The notes beneath the pieces are model-generated. The model did not search any database, was not told the origin of the DNA, and was given only the letters and a program-made list of their open reading frames with translations. Shown one piece after another: positions 28,298 to 37,183 of a DNA stretch of 63,774 nucleotides. Position numbers and translations under genes: made by a program. Source of the DNA: Maribellus maritimus (lineage in GTDB: Bacteria; Bacteroidota; Bacteroidia; Bacteroidales; Prolixibacteraceae). The number at the start of each line of letters is the position of its first letter. The stretch's first letter is position 1. The stretch spans positions 1 to 63,774 of the forward strand of contig NZ_JAIKLE010000037.1 of assembly GCF_022267315.1 (NCBI RefSeq), written 5' to 3'.

Positions 28298-28480
28298 ATC
28301 TTTTGTTTTACTCAAAAATACAATTAAAATTGTTAAAAAGGGACGAAGGCTTTTGTCTCACATCATAAAATAAGCATTGCGACGTTAATTCACTAAAACT
28401 TGTTTATAAAAAAAAGTTACAACACGCAATTAAATTGTTGAAGTAATTATTTTTACCGGGCGTTTGAAACGAAACAACTC

Positions 28481-29419
28481 ATGAGAAATATATTTTTATT
28501 TATTCTATTCCTATTTACAACACAATCTGCTTTTTCACAACAATCCCGTCACGATTATATAGCCAAATACCAAATGCTGGCCATCGAAGAAATGAATAGA
28601 AGCGGAATTCCGGCAAGTATAACCATGGCGCAGGCTTGCCTTGAATCCGGTGACGGAAACAGTGAACTGGCCCGGAAATCGAATAACCATTTTGGTATTA
28701 AATGCAAATCAAACTGGAAAGGGAAAAAAGTATACCACGACGATGATGCCAAAAACGAATGCTTTAGAAAATACAGAACGGTAGAAGAATCGTTTGTTGA
28801 CCATACTGATTTTCTAATGAATAATGCACGTTATAGTTTCTTGTTCGAACTCGACCCAACCGATTACAAAAGCTGGGCCCGTGGATTAAAAAAAGCCGGT
28901 TATGCAACAGCCGGACACTACGACAAAACACTGATAAAAATTATTGAAGACTTTAAATTATTCAGGCTTGACTATGAAATTTCGTTTGAGCAAATTGGAG
29001 CTTACCGGGATAATCCAATTACCAACCAGGGAATCTCAAACACGCTTACAATTAATCCTTACAGGGCACACAAGGTAATAAACATGAATAATTTAGATGC
29101 TGTTGTTGCAAAAGAAGGAGATACTTATGAAATCATAGCCCAGGAGTTTGATTTGAGAAATTGGGAACTTTATAAGTTTAACGACCAACCCAAAGGATAT
29201 GTTCCACTGGAAAATGAAGTAATCTATATTGAAAATAAAAAAAGAAAGGCATCACGAAAAGATAAAGTTCATCGTGTTGAAACGGGAGAAACCATGCACT
29301 ATATTTCACAAATGTATGGGATAAAACTCAAACCTCTTCGGAGAAGAAACGATATAAAAAAGGGAGAACAACCACAACCCGGAGAAGTGATTCAACTGCG
29401 GAAAAAAGTAAAAAAATAA
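28481..29419 (+). CDS. Glucosaminidase (GH73) with LysM domains
   Basis: A 312-residue exported peptidoglycan hydrolase. Signal peptide to about residue 20 (ending AFSQ), a GH73/FlgJ-type domain with MAQACLESGDGNSELARKSNNHFGIKC (the Glu in ESG is the catalytic acid) to about 165, then two LysM-like modules (AVVAKEGDTYEIIAQEFDL and HRVETGETMHYISQMYGI). It probably cleaves the glycan strands at the cell wall. Confidence 0.9.
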   Translation: MRNIFLFILFLFTTQSAFSQQSRHDYIAKYQMLAIEEMNRSGIPASITMAQACLESGDGNSELARKSNNHFGIKCKSNWKGKKVYHDDDAKNECFRKYRTVEESFVDHTDFLMNNARYSFLFELDPTDYKSWARGLKKAGYATAGHYDKTLIKIIEDFKLFRLDYEISFEQIGAYRDNPITNQGISNTLTINPYRAHKVINMNNLDAVVAKEGDTYEIIAQEFDLRNWELYKFNDQPKGYVPLENEVIYIENKKRKASRKDKVHRVETGETMHYISQMYGIKLKPLRRRNDIKKGEQPQPGEVIQLRKKVKK

Positions 29420-29785
29420 CTAAGCTGATTTTAACGACATTTTATAAAACAGATACCGAAGCAACACCCTATCAACAAACAAAATAAAGACAACAAGAAT
29501 GTTAATTCCGGCTACCCACGAAATATTTGATAAAAGGAAAGTTGTCCATTCTTTTAAATCGGCTGTAAACCAAATAAAAGCCATTACCGCAGCGACTGCC
29601 AAAATTCCTGCAATTACTCCCAAATAAATAAGGAATTCCTTGAAATACGATTCCCACGCAAATTTACGCCCCGCTTTATTAGCTACCATATCGGCAAAAT
29701 CTTCAGGCAACGAATACTGCGGTTCCAATTTTAATATTTCATTTAAAATGCCTTCTGAATCTGTAGATGTATTTCTATTCTGCAT
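29420..29785 (-). CDS. Small membrane protein paired with the ECF sigma factor
   Basis: A 121-residue protein: an N-terminal soluble part of ~45 residues followed by two hydrophobic segments. It overlaps the sigma gene by 11 bases if it starts at ATG 29785 (MQNRNT); the ATG at 29812 would lengthen the overlap to 38. Position suggests an anti-sigma-like partner, but no known anti-sigma motif is seen. Confidence 0.7.
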   Translation of the reverse strand: MQNRNTSTDSEGILNEILKLEPQYSLPEDFADMVANKAGRKFAWESYFKEFLIYLGVIAGILAVAAVMAFIWFTADLKEWTTFLLSNISWVAGINILVVFILFVDRVLLRYLFYKMSLKSA

Positions 29786-30365
29786 AATGCACAAAAATAT
29801 TTGTTTTTTCATTTTTTGCTACCTGTTCCAGCTTTTCTTTTAAAATTTTTCTGGCTCTCGACAAATAGCTTTTTATTGTACCTTCCGGCATCCCTGTAAT
29901 TTGCTCTATTTCTCTGTACGAAAATTCTTCCAGATGAAAAAGCGTTAACACAGTTCGGTAATGCACCGGAAGTTCTTCAATCAACTGCAAAAGGTATTTT
30001 TTAACTTCTTCTTTTTCTACTATTTCCTGGTTTATCGATGTATCCTGTTCCCCCGAAATTAATGCTGGTTGCTCATCATACGAATGTTCCGCCTGCCGGA
30101 TTTGTTTTCTGACATGCGAAATACTTGTATTATATGCTATTGTAGCAATCCACGTTGAAAGCCGCGAATCACCCCTGAAACGTTTCAACTTCCGAAATAC
30201 CTTAATAAACACTTCCTGACAAACATCTTTTACATCGTCCTGCGATTGAACAATACGCCCAACAACATGCAAAACAAGCCTTTCGTGCTTTGCGACCAAA
30301 AAGCGGAAGGCATTTTCATTCCCGCTTAAAACCTGTTGAACCAGTTCTGTATCATTCATATTCAT
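29775..30365 (-). CDS. ECF sigma-70 factor
   Basis: A 196-residue sigma factor with region 2 (DVCQEVFIKVFRKLKRFRGDSRLSTWIATIAYNTSISHVRK) and region 4 (LIEELPVHYRTVLTLFHLEEFSYREIEQITGMPEGTIKSYLSRARKILKEKL). No region 1 or 3. The regulon is unknown. The gene downstream on the same strand overlaps it and may be its regulator. Confidence 0.93.
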   Translation of the reverse strand: MNMNDTELVQQVLSGNENAFRFLVAKHERLVLHVVGRIVQSQDDVKDVCQEVFIKVFRKLKRFRGDSRLSTWIATIAYNTSISHVRKQIRQAEHSYDEQPALISGEQDTSINQEIVEKEEVKKYLLQLIEELPVHYRTVLTLFHLEEFSYREIEQITGMPEGTIKSYLSRARKILKEKLEQVAKNEKTNIFVHYAE

Positions 30366-30417
30366 TGTATCAGACTCTGTGATCTAAAAAATGTTGCAAA
30401 AATATCTATGTTTTTTT

Positions 30418-30562
30418 GGGGGCAGTCAACCGGGCTTTCCGTTTTAGTTCCCTTGCAGGTTCCGGTTCCTGCGATGCTCCAAAAACGGGCTTCCTCCGGT
30501 CGCCGTTTCCGGGCAACAGTCACACTCACCTTCTGCGGCAAGCTGTCACTTCAATCCCTGCC
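30418..30562. repeat. GC-rich structured intergenic element
   Basis: A stretch rich in G and C in an AT-rich surrounding. GGCAG (30421-30425) is complementary to CTGCC (30558-30562) at the ends, and GCAGG/CCTGC form an internal hairpin. The wording GGGCTTTCCG ... CACTTCAATCCCTG resembles a dispersed intergenic element that I have seen in other Bacteroidota genomes; this resemblance is from memory. It may be an RNA or a mobile repeat. Confidence 0.55.
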
Positions 30563-30656
30563 TGAAAATATTTTTCAAAAAAAATTGAAAAAGTTGCAAC
30601 ATTTAACTACACAAAAAAGTCAAACGGTCAGAATGTCAAATTAAAAACAAAATAAA

Positions 30657-31022
30657 ATGAATGTAATGGGAGATGTTTTAATACCTGCAGTAATTTTTTT
30701 CGGAATGTATCACATCATTAAACTAATTTCCGAACACCTGCTAAAAAGAAAACTGATAAAAGCAGAACAATATGACAAAGCTGGAATTCTGGAACCACCG
30801 AAATCTGTTTCAGAAGAAGGGAACAAGTATCCGTCTTTAAAGTGGGGACTGGTTGCCTTAATGACCGGACTGGGATTTATAATTATCGAAGTAATGCGCC
30901 TGGTCAATCCAAATTTAATCGATTACCACAATGCTGTTTTGCCCATTGGAATTTTGCTGGTATTTGTTTCTTTGGGCTTCCTTATTTATTTCTTTATCAT
31001 GAACGGGAGGAAAAAAAAGTAG
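30657..31022 (+). CDS. Small two-TM protein, DUF6249-like
   Basis: A 121-residue protein with an N-terminal hydrophobic segment (residues ~5-22) and two more near the C-terminus, with a basic tail NGRKKK. The arrangement resembles the DUF6249 group found near ECF sigma factors. Function unknown. It is divergent from the sigma gene. Confidence 0.7.
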   Translation: MNVMGDVLIPAVIFFGMYHIIKLISEHLLKRKLIKAEQYDKAGILEPPKSVSEEGNKYPSLKWGLVALMTGLGFIIIEVMRLVNPNLIDYHNAVLPIGILLVFVSLGFLIYFFIMNGRKKK

Positions 31023-31045
31023 AAAACAAAGTTCTAAAAAATAAT

Positions 31046-31072
31046 AAGGGCTCTGTCTTTCAGGGCCTTTTT
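31046..31072. terminator. Bidirectional terminator before fmt
   Basis: AAGG[G]CTCTG pairs with CAGGGCCTT with a bulged G; a T-run follows on the plus strand and a T-rich stretch on the minus strand. It lies between the DUF6249-like gene and convergent fmt. Confidence 0.7.
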
Positions 31073-32042
31073 ATTTGAATTTACATTCGCCAATTTGCTG
31101 AAACCCCCTTAAAAAATCGCCTGTTTTCATCCGCTTTTTACCGGCAATCTGCAAATCGGTAATTTCCAGCCATCCATCACAACAAGACACAGCCAAAAAC
31201 GTTTTTCCATCGATCCTTATAGTACCCGGTTCTACTGAATTCTCTTTTCCACCTTTTTGTGCAAAAAATATTTTTGTTTGCCACTCATCACCTGTTTCTT
31301 TGTTAACAAGTATTGTCCATGCGGCCGGATAAGGCGATAAGCCACGAATCAAATTTCGGACTGACTCTGTACTTTTTTCCCAATTAATTTTACAATCTTC
31401 TTTAAAAATTTTAGGTGCGTGTTTTATTTCACTTTCTTCAATCAACTCCGATTGTGAAACAGGTTGAATGCCTCCTTCCGCAATTGCATCTACCGTTTCC
31501 ACCACCAACTTGGCACCAATTTCCATTAGGCGGTCATGAACATCTCCGACTGTATCATTTTCTCCAATTTCAATTTCGCGCTTAAACAAAATCTTTCCGG
31601 TATCTATTTGTTGATCAAGTAAAAATGTAGTGACTCCTGTTTTATTCTCACCGTTTATAACCGCCCAATTTAGAGGCGCCGCTCCCCTGTATTGAGGTAA
31701 CAATGAACCATGTAAATTAAATGTCCCAAAACGGGGCATTGCCCAAACTGCCTCAGGCAGCATCCGAAAGGCAACAACAACCTGCAAATCGGCTTCCAGA
31801 CTTTTCAATTCTTCCAAAAAGGCAGGATTTTTAAATTTATCGGGTTGCAATACATTTAATCCCTTGTAAATCGCATATCTTTTCACTGCCGATTCTGCCA
31901 GTTTCTTCCCTCTTCCTGCAGGTTTATCGGGAGCAGTAACCACTCCAACAACATTATAACCACCTTCAACCAGAGCGTGTAAACTTGCCACGGCAAAATC
32001 GGGTGTTCCCATAAAAACAATACGCAACTCTTTTCCTTTCAT
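31071..32042 (-). CDS. fmt: Methionyl-tRNA formyltransferase
   Basis: Formylates initiator Met-tRNA with 10-formyl-tetrahydrofolate. The N-terminal formyltransferase domain has IVFMGTPDFAVASL, the hallmark GSLLPQYRGAAPLNW, and GVTTFLLDQQIDTG; the C-terminal OB-like domain follows. Length 323 is normal. No def gene is adjacent; a small DUF5522 gene ends exactly at its start. Confidence 0.96.
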   Translation of the reverse strand: MKGKELRIVFMGTPDFAVASLHALVEGGYNVVGVVTAPDKPAGRGKKLAESAVKRYAIYKGLNVLQPDKFKNPAFLEELKSLEADLQVVVAFRMLPEAVWAMPRFGTFNLHGSLLPQYRGAAPLNWAVINGENKTGVTTFLLDQQIDTGKILFKREIEIGENDTVGDVHDRLMEIGAKLVVETVDAIAEGGIQPVSQSELIEESEIKHAPKIFKEDCKINWEKSTESVRNLIRGLSPYPAAWTILVNKETGDEWQTKIFFAQKGGKENSVEPGTIRIDGKTFLAVSCCDGWLEITDLQIAGKKRMKTGDFLRGFQQIGECKFK

Positions 32043-32261
32043 TTATCCTCTTTTTAAACCGGTACGTAAATTTGTATTTCCCTTCTGAGCTTTTGGCCAG
32101 TAAGGACAGTGTCTGCAACCATTCGAACAACAATAACCACGGTTAATCAAATAACGCTCTGTCATTACACGATAACCCTTCTCCATGTAAAAATCAACAC
32201 CTTCTGTTAAATCGCTGTTGAAACCCAAATCATTACCAAAAATATCATCAAAATACCCCAT
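32043..32261 (-). CDS. Small cysteine-rich protein (DUF5522)
   Basis: A 72-residue protein with YCCSNGCRHCPYWP, the cysteine pattern of DUF5522, which may bind a metal. It ends one base before fmt and is probably in the same operon. Function unknown. Confidence 0.8.
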   Translation of the reverse strand: MGYFDDIFGNDLGFNSDLTEGVDFYMEKGYRVMTERYLINRGYCCSNGCRHCPYWPKAQKGNTNLRTGLKRG

Positions 32262-32314
32262 TCAAAAATTTTTCCCAAAACTAAACATTATCTTTAAAAC
32301 AAAAACGAATAAAA

Positions 32315-32714
32315 ATGGGAATCGAAAGAGACTATCTTATGAGACAACTAATGATGCTTTTCGAAGTAATTCATAAAATACTCAGGCATCGGAAAAAAAG
32401 GAGAAAATGAAGAAGCGGAGAAAGAGATTCAATATTTTTACAAATGCCTGAAAATTGATGATGATATCCACAAACTCAGCATAGAAAAATTTATTGATGT
32501 TTTGGTCTCCCAAAAAAAACTCACCAACGAACACCTTGAAATGATTGCTTCGGTTATGAAAGAACAGGGAGAAATGGCAGAAACAGAAAATAAAAAACTA
32601 AATTATTTTAATAAGGCCTATTTTTTACTAAACAAAGTTGAGATGGAAAGTACTTCATTTTCAATGGATCGTCAGATGAAACTTACAGAATTAAGACAAA
32701 GTTTGCCCGACTAA
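32315..32714 (+). pseudogene. Frameshifted small protein, DUF6483-like
   Basis: The ATG at 32315 begins MGIERDYLMRQLMMLFEVI, which resembles DUF6483, but the frame ends at a TGA 84 bases later. A +1 shift near 32384 joins it to GIGKKGENEEAEKEI and to a continuous frame ending at 32714, about 130 residues in all, helical with TPR-like spacing. An extra base near 32384, or a loss of two, explains this. The lesion may be real, a sequencing error, or programmed; the site has no known slippery motif. Confidence 0.7.
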
Positions 32715-32717
32715 CTG

Positions 32718-33629
32718 TTAAAGAAAAAACAATGCCACACCACCAACAGTAATAAGGGCACCTAAAATCTCTTTCCAATTTACTTTTTCGCCAAACCAAA
32801 TAACGGAAGGAGCAATAATAAGAACCGGCGAAATTGCCATTAACGTTGCAGCCACACCCGCCTCTGTATGTTGAACTGCAAGAAGAGAAAAAGAGACACC
32901 CAAAAACGGGCCAAAAAATGCACCAAGTGTTATTCTTTTCATTGCTGGAGCATGTTTTAACGCGGCCCAGACACGCGGCCACCGCTTCATAAAGACAAAC
33001 AAAACTGAGAATCCGGCAACTCCTGCTAAAACTCTGATTTGCGAAGCGGAAAAAGCGTCATAGCTTCCCATTCCTTTTTTACTCAAAACCAAACCTGTTG
33101 CCTGGCCCATAGCTCCTCCAACAGCCAGCAGAATTCCCTGCAAAGAATAACCCGATTTGAGCTTCCGAATGATCTCTCCGTTTTGTTCTGTTTTTTCTCT
33201 TTTCAAAATAACAAGTATAATTCCAGCCATTGTAACCATCATTCCCAACCAATTTGACGGTGTTAAAGTTTCTTTCAGTATAAGCCAGCCAATAAACGCT
33301 GTAAAAGGCGGTGCAAGCGCCATCATCAACATTGAAATACGGGCTCCAATAACCACAAATGCCTGAAATAAAAGCAAATCACCAATAACAAAACCAACCA
33401 TACCTGAAAGTACTAACCATTTCCACTGAAAAAAAGTAGCATCTGACGGAAAGAAAAAGCCACGGGAAAACCAACTGTAAAAGCCAATAAAAAAGAACGC
33501 CATTACCAGTCGGATTAAATTGACCGCCAAAGAACCCACCTTTTTTCCTGCCGATTCAAATGCCAAACTTGTTACCGTCCAAAAAACGGCAGTCAGGATA
33601 CCCGCTATTTCACCGAAATATTGTTGCAT
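32718..33629 (-). CDS. EamA/DMT family transporter
   Basis: A 303-residue protein with ten hydrophobic segments in two EamA halves, typical of drug/metabolite exporters. The frame extends upstream to 33725 without a natural start; ATG 33629 (MQQYFGEIAGIL) leads directly into the first membrane segment. Substrate unknown. It converges with the frameshifted gene. Confidence 0.88.
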   Translation of the reverse strand: MQQYFGEIAGILTAVFWTVTSLAFESAGKKVGSLAVNLIRLVMAFFFIGFYSWFSRGFFFPSDATFFQWKWLVLSGMVGFVIGDLLLFQAFVVIGARISMLMMALAPPFTAFIGWLILKETLTPSNWLGMMVTMAGIILVILKREKTEQNGEIIRKLKSGYSLQGILLAVGGAMGQATGLVLSKKGMGSYDAFSASQIRVLAGVAGFSVLFVFMKRWPRVWAALKHAPAMKRITLGAFFGPFLGVSFSLLAVQHTEAGVAATLMAISPVLIIAPSVIWFGEKVNWKEILGALITVGGVALFFL

Positions 33630-33720
33630 AATTTGGTGGCAAATGTAATCATTTCGCGTATCGAAACTGGCAGAAAAAATCTCTTTTTGACAGGGAAGTT
33701 GAAAATTTCGGATAAAAAAA

Positions 33721-33740
33721 GGCAAGCCTCTCGGCTTGCC
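33721..33740 (-). terminator. Strong intrinsic terminator
   Basis: A perfect 8-bp stem (GGCAAGCC / GGCTTGCC) with a 4-base loop, followed on the minus strand by seven T. It ends a transcript that begins farther right, on the minus strand, where the only open frame seen is the 16-codon one at 33799-33849. Confidence 0.85.
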
Positions 33741-33798
33741 TAAACCCTGTTTTGTGTCTTTCTTATTACCCTTACTTTTTATCTCTTAATTTTTCCCC

Positions 33799-33849
33799 TT
33801 ATTTTTTATCTTTCTTTTTAATCCTCGCTTGCAACACTGACTTTTTCAT
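33799..33849 (-). CDS. Possible tiny basic peptide (16 aa)
   Basis: ATG at 33849 reads MKKSVLQARIKKKDKK and then TAA, followed by a 58-base gap and the terminator at 33721-33740. It could be a real small peptide or the coding-like part of a small RNA. No family is recognisable. Confidence 0.3.
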   Translation of the reverse strand: MKKSVLQARIKKKDKK

Positions 33850-34217
33850 GATTTTTGTTTTATTCTTTTAAAACATCAAGCATTACTGTACCAATATTAT
33901 TACAACACAAATGCCAAAACACATAAAAAACTAACAAACAACAACATACAAAAAGAACCAACAAAAAAAATAGATTCAAATCAGGACTACATTCCCAAAA
34001 CAAGACTCAGGTCCATTTTAAACAACAAAACAAAATCAAGGCCAGAACCGGACAAGGAAAGAAATTCAACTTCTTGTGTATGCTGTTTATCAAAGTATCC
34101 CTCGTCTTAAATATTGAAAGCTATTTTAAAAATTATATAATCTTTTCATTTAAAAATACATTTAATTTGTATTCACAAAACAAGCACTTTATTCATTTGT
34201 TTTTTAAATTGAACATC
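33850..34217. other. AT-rich intergenic region before the efflux permease
   Basis: No gene is seen. The only features are runs of A and T and a few short oligo-A stretches. The frame of the permease opens inside this region, at a TTG (34074), but without family-like sequence. A promoter with a clear TAnnTTTG was not found. Confidence 0.6.
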
Positions 34218-35522
34218 ATGGAACTAATAGAAAAATATTTTGCTGAACTATGGTACCTCCTTTTGGAAATGGCTCCATGGTTAATGCTTGGACTTGTTTT
34301 TGCAGGAATACTAAAAGTATATTTTCCTCAAAAACATATTGACAAATATTTAGGCAAATCCAATTTCAAATCGTCACTAAATGCTTCTCTACTTGGAATT
34401 CCAATGCCACTTTGCTCATGTGGAGTAATTCCCACCGGAATTTCATTTTTCAAAAACGGGGCATCGAAAGGGGCAACCAACTCCTTTTTAATTTCGACAC
34501 CACAAACCGGAGTTGATTCAATATTGGCTACCTATTCAATGTTAGGCTGGCCTTTTGCTGTCTTGCGACCGGTTGTTGCATTCTTCACAGGAATTCTGGG
34601 GGGTGTTTTTACCAATATTTTTATAAAAGAAAAAACAACACCTAAATCGCCCTTTGGAAATTTTAAAATTGACACCGCTAAATTGGAAAAATCCGGAGCG
34701 ACATGTGATGACAATTCATGTGGTTGCCACGAGCCCAAAACCACTGACAAAAGACACTCGATAATCCGGGCCGCAGATTATGCCTTTTTTGAACTTCTTC
34801 AGGATATTGCCAAATGGTTAGTTATTGGTTTTTTAGCAGCAGCATTAATCTCAGTTGCTTTACCCAACGATTTTTTTAGCTCTTTCCAGGGAATGGGGCT
34901 GGTTGAAATATTAGTTGTTCTTGCAGCTTCTGTACCAATTTACATATGTGCCACAGGGTCAATCCCAATAGCAGCAGTGCTTCTTATGAAGGGCGTTTCT
35001 CCCGGGGCCGCCTTGGTTTTCCTAATGGCAGGGCCTGCTACCAATGTGGCAACTATGACTGTACTCGGGAAAACAATGGGACGAAAATCTTTAGCAGTGT
35101 ATCTGACAACGATAATAGGAGGAGCTGTTTTATTCGGTTTATTAACAAACTGGTTATTACCAACCGATTTTATTCTAAGTAAAGTAGTACACATACACGA
35201 CGGGAATCATGAAATGCTACCTTACTGGTTGCAATTAAGTTCAGCTGTAATACTTGTATTTTCAATGATAGGCGGTTATTTTTACTCGAAATTAAGCAAA
35301 CAAAGGAAAATGAAAAAAGAGGAAGGTATTACCGTAAATGTTTCCGGAATGACTTGCTCGCATTGTGAAGCATCAGTAAAAAATAATCTCGAAAAAATAG
35401 ATGGCATAAATACAGTTATTGCCGACAATAATAGCGGGACAGTAAAAATTACCGGAAAAAATATTAATCTCGAAAAAATAAAACAAACGGTTAACGGCTT
35501 AGGCTATAAATTTATGGAATAA
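34218..35522 (+). CDS. SO_0444-type copper/zinc efflux permease with HMA domain
   Basis: A 434-residue permease of the DUF318/YraQ group: about eight membrane segments, LLGIPMPLCSCGVIPTG with CSC near residue 60, a cysteine/histidine-rich loop CDDNSCGCHEP near 164, and a C-terminal heavy-metal-associated domain with MTCSHCEASV near residue 378. The family exports Cu or Zn. The ATG at 34218 (MELIEKYFAELW) is preferred over the upstream TTG. Confidence 0.87.
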   Translation: MELIEKYFAELWYLLLEMAPWLMLGLVFAGILKVYFPQKHIDKYLGKSNFKSSLNASLLGIPMPLCSCGVIPTGISFFKNGASKGATNSFLISTPQTGVDSILATYSMLGWPFAVLRPVVAFFTGILGGVFTNIFIKEKTTPKSPFGNFKIDTAKLEKSGATCDDNSCGCHEPKTTDKRHSIIRAADYAFFELLQDIAKWLVIGFLAAALISVALPNDFFSSFQGMGLVEILVVLAASVPIYICATGSIPIAAVLLMKGVSPGAALVFLMAGPATNVATMTVLGKTMGRKSLAVYLTTIIGGAVLFGLLTNWLLPTDFILSKVVHIHDGNHEMLPYWLQLSSAVILVFSMIGGYFYSKLSKQRKMKKEEGITVNVSGMTCSHCEASVKNNLEKIDGINTVIADNNSGTVKITGKNINLEKIKQTVNGLGYKFME

Positions 35523-35851
35523 CACTTCCAAATTAAAAAATAGCTTTTTTATACAAAGCACGACAGATATTTAACGTTTTTCACAAAAGACAAAATGGAC
35601 ATTTGTTCTGCAAAACACTTACCCGCATTTTATCTTTTAAAAAAAATCCAATAAAAAGTCGTAAACACTCTTTCTTTTTTCTCTCAGGATTTATATTTTG
35701 CGAGCGATTTATATCGCAGCTTACTAAATTCAGCAATTAAAAAAGCGATAGAGTTTGGTAAAATCTGGAAATAAATCTGTTTACTATCATTCAAGAACAG
35801 GAAATAGTAATAAAAAATTTAAAAGGGAACGCAACAAAATTAGATTTTGGG
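35523..35851. other. Intergenic region without recognised genes
   Basis: AT-rich. A GCGAT-TTAT-ATCGC hairpin lies around 35705-35718. I see no good promoter, RNA gene or ORF with family resemblance. Confidence 0.55.
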
Positions 35852-37111
35852 ATGAAGAAATTTTTGTATTTGGCTGGACTGGTTGTTGTGGTTGTAGGTT
35901 TTGTTGCATTCAGAATTCAAAATGTGTCAGCCGATAAATTCCATACGCCGGAGATTGATACGCTTGCTTTTGATAAAACGGAAAAAAAGCCACTTGAAAT
36001 AGAAAGTGTAATAAGGGAATACGACAGTTTAATCAGTTCAGAAATAATCAATTCAGGCTCAGTAGGTTCTGCTCTCGTAATTACCTACAAAGATCAGGTT
36101 GCTTTTCTAAAATGCTATGGAGTAAAAAAAGCGGGAGAAAAAGATTCCATTAATAAAAATACTGTTTTCAGATTAGCATCTGTTTCTAAAACTATAACCG
36201 GTGTTTTAGCAGGAATACTTGATGATGAAAATATTGTTCATTTGGATGATCATGTAGTTGACTATCTTCCCGGCTTCAAATTAAAAAACCTGGAAAGTAC
36301 AACAAAACTTACGATACGAAATTTGTTAAGTCATACTTCGGGGCTAATACCACACGCCTACGATAATATGGTCGAAGAAAAAGTTCCGCTAAGTAAGATA
36401 ATGAGCAACTTGTGTTTTGTCGACATTTCGGCATCACCCGGAAAATTATACGGTTATCAAAATGTGATGTTTAGTTTATACGACACAATTGCAGCGATCA
36501 AAACATCTAAAAAGTTTGACAATATAATTCATGAAAAGGTTTTCGACCCATTTGGAATGAAAAACGCTTCTACCGGATTTCGTTCTTTTAAAAACAACCC
36601 TAACAAAGCTTATCCCCATTATGGGAGTGCGGGACACTACCGTACAATGCGTTTAAACGATCGATATTATTCCACCGCACCGGCAGCAGGGATAAATGCG
36701 AGTATCTCTGACATGGGACAATTCCTTCTTCACTTAACAAACACAAACAGTACAGAAATAAACGACAATATCATTCAAACTGTTTTCACGCCACAGGTTC
36801 AATCACCTTTAAAAAGAGCTTATTTACGTCGCTGGGATAAAGTAGACTCAAAACAATATGCGATTGGGTGGAGAATAATTGGTTACAAAGGAAGAAAAGT
36901 TGCTTACCATGGTGGATATGTAAACGGTTATAAAACAGAAATTGCATACTGTAAAGAAGAAAACATTGGAATTGCCTATCTTACGAATTCACCAAACCCG
37001 ATCGCCTCCGTAACCGTACCTACATTTTTGAATTTGTTATTTGAATATAGCGACCATAAACATATTTTAACCGAATATACGGTGGGTGAACCTATAGATG
37101 ACAATAGCTAA
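35852..37111 (+). CDS. Serine hydrolase, class C beta-lactamase-like
   Basis: A 419-residue exported hydrolase with an N-terminal membrane/signal segment. The catalytic S-x-x-K is SVSK at 110-113, YGYQN supplies the Tyr-x-Asn, and YHGGYVNGY holds the HxG third element. The family includes penicillin-binding-like esterases and DD-peptidases. It precedes the sulfatase by 72 bases; a role in polysaccharide use is possible but not shown. Confidence 0.87.
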   Translation: MKKFLYLAGLVVVVVGFVAFRIQNVSADKFHTPEIDTLAFDKTEKKPLEIESVIREYDSLISSEIINSGSVGSALVITYKDQVAFLKCYGVKKAGEKDSINKNTVFRLASVSKTITGVLAGILDDENIVHLDDHVVDYLPGFKLKNLESTTKLTIRNLLSHTSGLIPHAYDNMVEEKVPLSKIMSNLCFVDISASPGKLYGYQNVMFSLYDTIAAIKTSKKFDNIIHEKVFDPFGMKNASTGFRSFKNNPNKAYPHYGSAGHYRTMRLNDRYYSTAPAAGINASISDMGQFLLHLTNTNSTEINDNIIQTVFTPQVQSPLKRAYLRRWDKVDSKQYAIGWRIIGYKGRKVAYHGGYVNGYKTEIAYCKEENIGIAYLTNSPNPIASVTVPTFLNLLFEYSDHKHILTEYTVGEPIDDNS

Positions 37112-37183
37112 TTGAAAATCAGTTTTATTTTTTATAATCATTGCAATACAATAAATTTGTGGAAATAACTCAATTCCACAACT

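Noticed and set aside
29420..29812. Anti-sigma factor identity for the membrane protein after the ECF sigma gene
   Set aside because: No zinc-anti-sigma or FecR-type motif is visible; only gene order suggests it, so it is described as a paired membrane protein.
33721..33740. Terminator of the EamA transporter gene
   Set aside because: The T-run is on the minus strand and the transporter starts downstream of it, so it must end a different, upstream transcript.
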